Positions 1 to 5,346 of a stretch of 5,346 nt of DNA are shown piece by piece. The notes below the pieces were generated by a model that saw only the letters and a program-made list of their open reading frames with translations, searched no databases and was not told where the DNA came from. The DNA lies in NCBI GenBank assembly GCA_934675225.1, contig CAKUQA010000122.1:1-5346 (forward strand), in the 5' to 3' direction. A program made the translations under genes and the position numbers. Origin of the DNA: an uncultured Candidatus Melainabacteria bacterium (GTDB lineage: Bacteria > Cyanobacteriota > Vampirovibrionia > Gastranaerophilales > Gastranaerophilaceae). Numbering within the stretch: position 1 is the stretch's first letter; every line of letters starts with the position of its first letter.

Positions 1-1
1 A

Positions 2-889
2 GGTTTCACAATATTAGAAATAATATTGCTTTATATCGCAAAAATGCCATTATTTGATGCTATCTGTAATTCTTTGTCAACATTATCAGCAGCCGGGTTT
101 TCTCCAAATCCGGAGAGTATAATGGGATATCATTCTGTCCATATAACTTGGATTGTTTTAATATTCATGTTCTTTGCCGGAGCAAGTTTTAACTTACAGT
201 ATAAAGTTTTAGCTCAAAAAAATCCGTTACTTTTGTTTAAAAACGAAGAATTCAGACTCTACACAACTCTTGTTTTACTTATGGGAATTCTAATAACCAT
301 ATCACTTTGTATAAACAACAACTTTGGCTTTTTCAAAAACTTTACAGATGCTTTATTTCAAGTAATAAGCATAGCAACTTCTACAGGGAGCGCTAGTACT
401 GATTTTATTCAATGGAATTACACATCTAAAGCCCTACTGTTTGTTGTTATGTTTATGGGCTCTTGTGCCAGCTCTGCAGGTGGTGGTATTAAAATGGCAA
501 GGTGGCTTGTTGTATTTAAAACAATGAAAAGTGAAATCACTCGAATTTTACACCCAAATGCAATTATTAATATTAAAGTTGACAACAAAACTGTACAACC
601 GGAAGTTGCCAGACAAATTATTGTTTATGTGTTTTTCTATTTCTTGATATTTGCAGGTATGGCTGTTCTTTTATCAATATTTGAAGGCGATACGGTACTT
701 GGTTTAACCGGAGCTATAACTTCTCTTGGAAACATTGGCCCAGGACTGGCTCCTTCAATCGGTCCAATGGGAAATTTTGACAGCTTACAGGCTTTATCAA
801 AAATTGTTATGATTATTGGAATGTTTGTAGGTCGTCTTGAATTAATTCCTTTTTTAGTTATGTTCCAAAGAGATTTTTGGAAAGCCTAA
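2..889 (+). CDS. trkH: TrkH/KtrB-family potassium uptake subunit, 5'-truncated by window edge
   Basis: This is the C-terminal part (about 295 residues of a usual ~480) of a membrane protein of the Trk/Ktr potassium-transporter superfamily, which forms the K+-conducting pore in the inner membrane, usually gated by a cytoplasmic TrkA/KtrA partner. The frame is open from base 2, and the residues before the TTG at 26 still fit the family, so the true start lies upstream. Three of the four pore loops are visible: STLSAAGFSPN (nt 80-112), SIATSTGSASTDF (nt 368-406) and TSLGNIGPGL (nt 719-748). Between the second and third of these lies the SSAGGGIKMAR hinge (nt 470-502). The C-terminus GMFVGRLELIPFLVMFQRDFW is the family's characteristic ending. 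Hydrophobic helices flank each loop. The first repeat and its filter glycine are outside the window. No trkA-like gene is visible downstream. The family call is secure; TrkH versus another TrkH-like subtype is less so. Confidence 0.93.
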   Translation, partial: GFTILEIILLYIAKMPLFDAICNSLSTLSAAGFSPNPESIMGYHSVHITWIVLIFMFFAGASFNLQYKVLAQKNPLLLFKNEEFRLYTTLVLLMGILITISLCINNNFGFFKNFTDALFQVISIATSTGSASTDFIQWNYTSKALLFVVMFMGSCASSAGGGIKMARWLVVFKTMKSEITRILHPNAIINIKVDNKTVQPEVARQIIVYVFFYFLIFAGMAVLLSIFEGDTVLGLTGAITSLGNIGPGLAPSIGPMGNFDSLQALSKIVMIIGMFVGRLELIPFLVMFQRDFWKA

Positions 890-896
890 AACATAT

Positions 897-912
897 AGTA
901 GAAAAATCTACT
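897..912 (+). terminator. Weak hairpin after trkH, possible terminator
   Basis: AGTAGA (897-902) pairs perfectly with TCTACT (907-912) around an AAAA loop, starting 8 bases after the trkH stop codon. The stem is short and has only two G-C pairs, and no proper T-run follows (TCTTGC). It is therefore a poor intrinsic terminator and may be chance in AT-rich DNA. If it does act, it would separate trkH from the exporter operon. Confidence 0.2.
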
Positions 913-925
913 TCTTGCAAATGAT

Positions 926-943
926 TAATTTGAACAAAAATTA
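926..943. repeat. AT-only inverted repeat upstream of the exporter operon
   Basis: TAATTT (926-931) and AAATTA (938-943) are perfect 6-bp inverted arms around the spacer GAACAA. The repeat sits 25 to 42 bases before the ATG at 968, where an operator for a dimeric repressor could lie. In such AT-rich sequence 6-bp A/T arms arise often by chance. I could not place a convincing -35/-10 pair in the 890-967 gap, so the operator idea is weak. Confidence 0.15.
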
Positions 944-967
944 TGTTTTAATCGTTACCATATTGTA

Positions 968-2440
968 ATGAGGATTTCCAATTTGAAATTTAATAAAAAA
1001 ATTGTCATATTAGTATTGAGCATTTATTTATCAACAACTTCAGTTTTTGCAATAGAAGAAAAAATGAGTATTGAAAAACACGCTGTTTTAAATATAAAAG
1101 ATTGTGTTGAAATTGCTCTGCAAAATAGTCCTAAAATAAAAAAAGCTCGTTATAATTATGGAATTGCCAAAGGAAATGTTGGAATTGCAAAATCCGGATA
1201 CTTCCCGACATTAGGAGTTGGAACAGGGTACAATATTACAGAGAACCGCACAAGCAAAGCAAATACAAGTAGCAATATTTACTCCGCAGAAGCAAGTATT
1301 AATCAATTATTATGGAATTTTGGGAAAATAAATGCAAATATAAACATGTATAATTTTAACAAAGATGCCGCACTTTATGAATTTGAAAATACTGTACTTG
1401 AGACAATATTTAACGTAAAAACAAACTACTATGGAGTACTTGCAGCAAAAGCTACAATGGACGTAAATAGAGCTAATGTCCAAATAAATGAAAGAAATTA
1501 TCAAAGAACAAAAGCTTACTTTGATGAAGGTATTAAATCCAAAATAGATTTAGTTAATGCAGAAGTTTATCTTTCTGATTCCAAAGTAACACTTGTTGAC
1601 TCTGAAAAAAACTACCAAAACGCAATTGTCAAATTAAATAATTCAATGTATATTGCTTTTGCCCCTGAATATGAAATAGAAAACACTGAAACATTTAATT
1701 TTCAAAACAACTACGCGCCTGTAAGTCTTGAAAAAATTGACGAGAAGAAAGATTTAAGCACTCCTCCTAAAGATGTTAGTAATGCTTTTTTGACTTCTCA
1801 AGTCGAGAAAATAAGCGTTTTAGACAATTATAAATTTGAGCCATTTCCATATACATTTGAAGAATCCGTAAATTTGGCTTATAAAAACAGACCTGACTTA
1901 AAAACATATAACTCTAGCTTAAATGCTATGAAAGAAGCACTAAAATATACAAAACGAGAATATTTACCTGAAATATCCGCCTCCGCAGGTTATGGATATC
2001 GAGACAAATACAACTCAAATTCTTTTAACATTGGTGTTAATCTTTCAAGTTCCGTAAACATAAAAGGTCAAAAACATAAAATTGACAATGCCCAAATTCA
2101 AGTACAACTTGCCGAAAACGAAATAGACCAAGCTAAACAAGATATTTATTTTGAAGTTCAAAATTTATATATCAATATGATACAACTTGAAAAACAAATT
2201 CCATTACTTGCCGTGAAAGTAAAACAAACCCTAGAGAATTTTGAACTTGCAGACGGAAGATATGCTGTAGGCTTAGGAGACTATATTCAACTACAAGATG
2301 CAAAGGTCAATTATAATAATGCACAAGTTTCCTATGTTCAAACAGTCTATAACTATAATGTAGCAAGAGCTAATTTAGAAAAAGCCATTGCATTACCACA
2401 AAGCGTTACAACAACAATTGAGGATAAAAAACAAAAATGA
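968..2440 (+). CDS. tolC: TolC-family outer-membrane efflux channel
   Basis: Predicted outer-membrane channel that trimerises into a beta-barrel plus a long periplasmic alpha-barrel and forms the exit duct of the exporter encoded downstream. At 490 residues it matches the usual precursor size. A signal peptide is clear: basic residues (KFNKK, 7-11), a hydrophobic core (12-24) and probable cleavage after SVFA (28). Two internally homologous efflux-protein repeats are visible, at about 41-227 and 294-475. Each opens with an 'xxALxxxP'-like helix (CVEIALQNSPKIKKAR and SVNLAYKNRPDLKTY), then a strand entry (GYFPTLGVGTGYN and EYLPEISASAGYG), and each holds the family's 'G...dl..A' motif (FDEGIKSKIDLVNAEV and YAVGLGDYIQLQDAKV). 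A polar linker of about 65 residues joins the repeats. Start choice: ATG 968 is the longest frame, but TTG 983 has the good ribosome site and still leaves a complete 23-residue signal peptide. Its end overlaps the adaptor gene by 4 bp. The symbol denotes the family; orthology to E. coli tolC is not shown. Confidence 0.93.
   Translation: MRISNLKFNKKIVILVLSIYLSTTSVFAIEEKMSIEKHAVLNIKDCVEIALQNSPKIKKARYNYGIAKGNVGIAKSGYFPTLGVGTGYNITENRTSKANTSSNIYSAEASINQLLWNFGKINANINMYNFNKDAALYEFENTVLETIFNVKTNYYGVLAAKATMDVNRANVQINERNYQRTKAYFDEGIKSKIDLVNAEVYLSDSKVTLVDSEKNYQNAIVKLNNSMYIAFAPEYEIENTETFNFQNNYAPVSLEKIDEKKDLSTPPKDVSNAFLTSQVEKISVLDNYKFEPFPYTFEESVNLAYKNRPDLKTYNSSLNAMKEALKYTKREYLPEISASAGYGYRDKYNSNSFNIGVNLSSSVNIKGQKHKIDNAQIQVQLAENEIDQAKQDIYFEVQNLYINMIQLEKQIPLLAVKVKQTLENFELADGRYAVGLGDYIQLQDAKVNYNNAQVSYVQTVYNYNVARANLEKAIALPQSVTTTIEDKKQK
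970..974 (+). promoter_or_regulatory. Shine-Dalgarno GAGGA that favours a TTG start at 983
   Basis: GAGGA lies 8 bases before an in-frame TTG at 983-985, which is ideal spacing. The ATG at 968 overlaps this motif and has no purine-rich site in the preceding bases (CGTTACCATATTGTA). The same GAGGA core precedes the next gene at 2420-2424. This suggests that translation of the TolC gene starts at TTG 983 and not at ATG 968. Confidence 0.5.
2420..2424 (+). promoter_or_regulatory. Distant Shine-Dalgarno for the adaptor gene
   Basis: GAGGA inside the end of the TolC gene is followed by 12 bases before the ATG at 2437, which is longer than the usual 5-9. With the ATGA stop/start overlap (2437-2440), the adaptor is probably translated at least partly by coupling, with ribosomes finishing the TolC gene re-initiating here. 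Confidence 0.4.
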
Positions 2441-3624
2441 TAAGTTTTGAAAAACTAAAAAATTTAAAAATAAAAAAAAGATATATTGCAACAACTCTTA
2501 TCATAGCAGCTGTTGCAGTTGTAGGAATTGCCGGAATAAGTAAAAGCAAAGAAGTCAAATACGACACAAAAGATATTGAACGCTGTACAATTACGCAAGT
2601 CGTAGAGGCATCCGGAACAATTAACCCGGTAAACACAGTTAGCGTTGGTTCTACTGTTTCAGGATTAATTAAAGAAATATATGTAGACTATAATGATGTT
2701 GTAAAAAAAGGACAAATTTTAGCTCAAATTGACCCTGCAAACTTTATAGCACAAGTCCAACAAAACCAAGCCCAAATTAATAATGCGAGAGCAAATCTTC
2801 AAAAACTTCAAGCTATTGCAAATTATGACCAAAAACAGTATACAAGATATAAAAATCTTTATGCAAAAAATTTCGTAGCAAAAAGCGAACTTGATGAAAA
2901 ATTAAGTACATATCAATCTGATTTAGCGCAAATGAATGCAGCCCGAGCACAAATAAATCAATATCAAGCTTCTTTAAAAACAGCTCAAACAAACTTAGGG
3001 TACACCAAAATTATTGCACCTGTTGATGGCACAGTAATTTCAAGAGAAATTGACCTTGGTTCTCCTGTTGCAGCCAGCTTTCAAGCTCCCGAATTATTTA
3101 CGATTGCACAAGATTTAACAAAAATGCAAATTGAAGTAAGTGTCTCAGAAGCAGATATTGGAAAAGTAAAAGAAGGTCAAGAAGTTACATACACTCTTGA
3201 CGGCTACCCTGATAGCACATTCAACGGCAAAGTAACTCAAGTCAGACTTTCTCCAACAACCGTTTCAAACGTTGTAACATACACAGTTATTGTTGATGTT
3301 GATAATGAAGATTTGAAACTTAAACCCGGAATGACTGCAAATGTATCTATAATCACAAACAAAAGTGAAAACGTTTTATGTGTTCCTAATATGGCACTAA
3401 AATTTACTCCGGATATAAACGGACCAAAATATAAAACTCAAGGTCTATGGATTTTAGAAAACGGAAAAGCAAAACGTGTAGATATAGAAACAGGAGCAAG
3501 CGATGATTCTTCAACAGAAGTTATTTCAAAATTTTTGGATGAAGGTACAAAAGTCATAATGGGAATAAAAGGGAAAGAGTCTAAGAAAAAATCCGAAAGC
3601 GGTGGCAGACCACCAATGCCTTAA
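2437..3624 (+). CDS. macA: MacA-like periplasmic adaptor (membrane fusion protein) of ABC exporter
   Basis: Predicted inner-membrane-anchored adaptor that links the MacB-type permease to TolC and, by family precedent, stimulates the ATPase. It has 395 residues, against about 370-380 for E. coli MacA and Bacillus YknX. A basic N-terminus precedes one transmembrane anchor (about 17-34), with no lipobox cysteine. The lipoyl (barrel-sandwich) domain is split: its first half is about 66-100 (VSGLIKEIYVDYNDVVKKGQ region) and its second half carries IIAPVDGTVISREIDLGSPV (192-211). Between them lies an alpha-helical hairpin (about 101-188), rich in Gln, Ala and Asn, that should dock on TolC. A beta-barrel follows (about 228-305, ending LKPGMTANVSI), then a membrane-proximal domain (about 310-380). 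The tail, ESKKKSESGGRPPMP, is charged and then Gly/Pro-rich. It starts inside the TolC stop (ATGA) and is followed after 27 bp by the ATPase gene. RND-type adaptors are excluded by the neighbouring ABC genes. Confidence 0.93.
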   Translation: MISFEKLKNLKIKKRYIATTLIIAAVAVVGIAGISKSKEVKYDTKDIERCTITQVVEASGTINPVNTVSVGSTVSGLIKEIYVDYNDVVKKGQILAQIDPANFIAQVQQNQAQINNARANLQKLQAIANYDQKQYTRYKNLYAKNFVAKSELDEKLSTYQSDLAQMNAARAQINQYQASLKTAQTNLGYTKIIAPVDGTVISREIDLGSPVAASFQAPELFTIAQDLTKMQIEVSVSEADIGKVKEGQEVTYTLDGYPDSTFNGKVTQVRLSPTTVSNVVTYTVIVDVDNEDLKLKPGMTANVSIITNKSENVLCVPNMALKFTPDINGPKYKTQGLWILENGKAKRVDIETGASDDSSTEVISKFLDEGTKVIMGIKGKESKKKSESGGRPPMP

Positions 3625-3651
3625 TCATTTTAGTAGAAAGAAAAATTAAAA

Positions 3652-4356
3652 ATGTCATTAATAGAAGTAAAAAATGCAATAAAAACATACCAAACAGGAG
3701 AAGATAGCTTTAATGCACTGAATTGTGTTTCTCTTTCTGTTGAAAAAGGAGAGTTTGTCGCAATTATGGGTGCTTCAGGCTCAGGTAAGTCTACTTTTAT
3801 GAATATGCTTGGGACTTTAGATAAACCTAATTCCGGCAGCTATTACCTTGATGGAATTGATATGCTTTCACTAGATACTAACAGTCTTGCAACCGTTAGA
3901 AATGAAAAAATGGGTTTTGTATTCCAAGGTTTTAACCTGATATCAAGAACAACTGCTCTTGAAAACGTAGAACTCCCAATGATTTATAAAGGAATTCCGG
4001 AAGAAGAACGTATTGTTAGGGCTAAAAAAGCACTTGAAATAGTTGGCTTAGAAAAAAGAGAAGACCACATGCCAAATCAAATGTCCGGAGGGCAACAACA
4101 AAGAGTAGCAATTGCCAGAGCAATAATTAACGACCCTCCTCTAATTCTTGCAGACGAACCAACAGGAAACCTTGATACAAAAACGAGTATTGAAGTTATG
4201 GAATTTTTTGTTAAACTCAATAAAAATTTAGGCAAAACTATAGTGCTTGTAACACACGAACCGGATATAGCTCAATATTGCAAACGTGTTGTTAAATTTA
4301 AAGATGGTAATATAATTTCAGACGAAATAAATAAAAATACAACTATCCCATATTAA
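3652..4356 (+). CDS. MacB/LolD-type ABC transporter ATP-binding protein
   Basis: Cytoplasmic nucleotide-binding subunit that powers the export machine; 234 residues, the normal size for stand-alone LolD/YknY-type ATPases. All ATPase motifs are intact: aromatic A-loop Tyr13; Walker [10 protein letters not shown] (40-48); Q-loop Gln92 in GFVFQGFNL; signature MSGGQQQR (144-151), the usual LSGGQ with Met first; Walker B LILADEP (164-170) with catalytic Glu169; D-loop GNLD (172-175); and switch His202. The [19 protein letters not shown] stretch (96-114) after the Q-loop is typical of the MacB/LolD subfamily that pairs with FtsX-fold permeases. The gene ends without a fused membrane domain: stop at 4354-4356, then a separate permease gene 74 bp on. 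In E. coli MacB the two are fused. The ATG at 3652 has only a weak purine-rich leader (AGAAAGAAA, 3635-3643). LolD itself is less likely because the neighbours are MacA- and TolC-like and the permease is MacB-like. Confidence 0.95.
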   Translation: MSLIEVKNAIKTYQTGEDSFNALNCVSLSVEKGEFVAIMGASGSGKSTFMNMLGTLDKPNSGSYYLDGIDMLSLDTNSLATVRNEKMGFVFQGFNLISRTTALENVELPMIYKGIPEEERIVRAKKALEIVGLEKREDHMPNQMSGGQQQRVAIARAIINDPPLILADEPTGNLDTKTSIEVMEFFVKLNKNLGKTIVLVTHEPDIAQYCKRVVKFKDGNIISDEINKNTTIPY

Positions 4357-4418
4357 TAAAATAGTAAACAATTATAACAAACAAACTTCAAGATTCTACA
4401 TAATACTCACTTAACAGC

Positions 4419-4423
4419 AAGGA
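4419..4423 (+). promoter_or_regulatory. Shine-Dalgarno for the permease gene
   Basis: AAGGA is followed by 7 bases and then the ATG at 4431. This is the best-placed ribosome site before any ATG in the window, and it fixes the permease start. It also suggests that the permease is translated independently of the ATPase gene, which ended 74 bp earlier. Confidence 0.7.
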
Positions 4424-4430
4424 ACATAAA

Positions 4431-5346
4431 ATGATAGACTTCAAATCAACGGTAAAAATGGCAGTAGTTTCACTAAAAATAAACAAAATGCGTTCAATAT
4501 TAACGAGTTTAGGTATCATTATTGGTGTTAGCGCAGTTATTATAATGCTCGCTGTTGGAACAGGTGCCAGCGAAAAAGTTCAAAAAGACATGGAATCTAT
4601 GGGAAGCAACATATTAACAATTCGTTCAGCTTCTGCTAAATCAGGCGGTGTGCGAATGGGACTTGGTACTAGACCAACATTAACCCTTAAAGATGCTACT
4701 GCTATTGAAAAAAATGCTCGAGGTATTTCTGCTGTATCTGCCGTAAGTTCCGAAGCAAAACAGCTAACTTATGGAAATCAAAACTGGTCTACAACAGTTT
4801 ACGGAACCGATCCTGCATATTTCTACATAAAAAATTATGAAGTAGAGTCAGGACGAGGTTTTATTCCGGAGGACATAAAAAACTCGGCTAAAGTAACTGT
4901 AATAGGTTCTACTGTTGCATCTGAGCTTTTTGGAGATTTAGACCCCATTGATAGAATTATGAGAGTTGGAGGAATTCCTTTTAAAGTAATTGGCACTCTT
5001 AAATCCAAAGGAAGTATGGGACCAATGGATCAGGATGATTTAATATTTATTCCTATTACAACAGCTCAGAAAAAAGTTTTTGGAACTGATTTTCCTGGAA
5101 CTGTTTCTATGATTGTTGTAAAAGGCTCAAACCCTGATGACGTATCTGCCGCTGAATCTGATATTGAAGAACTTTTAACAACAAGACACCGAATTGGCAA
5201 AAATCAAACCAAAGACTTCGAAATTAGAAATTCTGCAGAATTTCAAGAAAAAATGAAATCAACAGTAAAAACATTTGCAATACTACTTGCATCAATAGCA
5301 TCGGTTTCACTACTCGTTGGCGGGATTGGAATTATGAACATTATGT
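4431..5346 (+). CDS. MacB-type ABC permease (FtsX fold), 3'-truncated by window edge
   Basis: Inner-membrane permease subunit that partners the preceding ATPase. 305 residues are present and the frame is still open at the right edge. Stand-alone homologues such as YknZ are about 400 residues, so roughly 95 residues with the last two membrane helices lie outside. The N-terminus has an amphipathic stretch and then NKMRSILTSLGIIIGVSAVI (18-37), leading into membrane helix 1 (about 22-44), the classic MacB opening. A periplasmic domain (about 46-278) follows, in which MGSNILTIRS (57-66), VYGTDPAYF (123-131) and FKVIGTLKSKGS (184-195) are recognisable MacB-family segments. Helix 2 starts near 280 and ends in LVGGIGIMNIM (295-305), a MacB hallmark that argues against LolC/LolE or FtsX. 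MacB permeases do not form a substrate channel in the membrane. By family knowledge they pass ATP-driven conformational change to the periplasm and push substrate through the adaptor into TolC. Start at ATG 4431, supported by AAGGA. Confidence 0.93.
   Translation, partial: MIDFKSTVKMAVVSLKINKMRSILTSLGIIIGVSAVIIMLAVGTGASEKVQKDMESMGSNILTIRSASAKSGGVRMGLGTRPTLTLKDATAIEKNARGISAVSAVSSEAKQLTYGNQNWSTTVYGTDPAYFYIKNYEVESGRGFIPEDIKNSAKVTVIGSTVASELFGDLDPIDRIMRVGGIPFKVIGTLKSKGSMGPMDQDDLIFIPITTAQKKVFGTDFPGTVSMIVVKGSNPDDVSAAESDIEELLTTRHRIGKNQTKDFEIRNSAEFQEKMKSTVKTFAILLASIASVSLLVGGIGIMNIM

Noticed and set aside
26..28. TTG as start of the TrkH-like gene
   Set aside because: The reading frame is open from base 2 and the residues before the TTG (GFTILEII) fit the family. 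The protein would also lack its first repeat, so this is an internal codon of a gene truncated by the window edge.
915..947. Promoter candidates TTGCAA (915-920) or TTGAAC (930-935) with TATGTT (942-947)
   Set aside because: Spacings of 21 and 6 bases are both outside the normal 16-18 range, and no better -10 element is found at the right distance.
1310..1504. Reverse-strand open frame of 64 codons inside the TolC gene
   Set aside because: It is fully contained in a well-supported gene. Its translation is rich in Ile, Cys, Phe and Tyr, as expected from antisense of AT-rich coding DNA, with no recognisable motif.
2406..2636. Reverse-strand open frame of 76 codons across the TolC/adaptor junction
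   Set aside because: It is antisense to the end of one clear gene and the start of another. Its hydrophobic look comes from reading lysine-rich and membrane-anchor codons backwards.
3631..3639. TAGTAGAAA before the ATPase gene, also present at 896-904 after trkH, as a possible shared regulatory motif
   Set aside because: A 9-base A/T-rich match seen twice in AT-rich gaps is likely by chance, and in one copy it is part of a hairpin while in the other it is not.
4357..4430. The 74-bp gap between ATPase and permease as remnant of a broken MacB fusion or an internal promoter
   Set aside because: The gap contains stop codons, no coding continuity with either gene, no hairpin and no good promoter pair. 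Both flanking proteins have normal stand-alone ends, so this looks like an ordinary spacer.
3652..5346. Lipoprotein-release (LolCDE) or cell-division (FtsEX) system as identity of the ATPase and permease
   Set aside because: The permease motifs (NKMRSILTSLGIIIGV and LVGGIGIMNIM), the roughly 230-residue periplasmic domain and the adjacent adaptor and TolC genes all point to MacB-type export.

Overview
The window shows an AT-rich (by eye about one-third G+C), densely coded, single-strand stretch from a Gram-negative-type bacterium. An outer-membrane TolC-family channel with a signal peptide implies a double membrane. The low G+C and the mix of strong, distant and absent Shine-Dalgarno sites would fit several AT-rich didermal groups. 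Gut Melainabacteria-like lineages (non-photosynthetic relatives of cyanobacteria) are one guess, but nothing here proves the taxon.

Layout, all on the + strand: (1) 2-889, the C-terminal ~60% of a TrkH/KtrB-family potassium-transport subunit, cut by the left window edge. (2) 890-967, a 78-bp gap with a weak hairpin and an AT-only inverted repeat. (3) 968-2440, a TolC-like outer-membrane efflux protein. (4) 2437-3624, a MacA-like periplasmic adaptor (membrane fusion protein) that overlaps the previous gene by 4 bp (ATGA). (5) 3652-4356, a MacB/LolD-type ABC ATPase. (6) 4431 to the right edge, the first 305 residues of a MacB-type FtsX-fold permease, cut by the window end.

Genes 3 to 6 form a coherent operon for one machine, a MacA-MacB-TolC type tripartite ABC exporter. 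The ATPase and permease make the inner-membrane mechanotransmission motor. The adaptor bridges the periplasm and TolC forms the exit duct. Unlike E. coli MacB, where ATPase and permease are one polypeptide, here they are two genes, as in the Bacillus YknY/YknZ arrangement, yet the operon also carries its own TolC. The substrate cannot be read from this window. The trkH-like gene is probably an unrelated upstream neighbour.

I see no evidence of a new type of system, mobile element, CRISPR array or RNA gene. The points most worth a second look are the split motor with a dedicated TolC, a likely TTG start for the TolC gene, and small variations in the TrkH filter loop and the adaptor's C-terminal tail.
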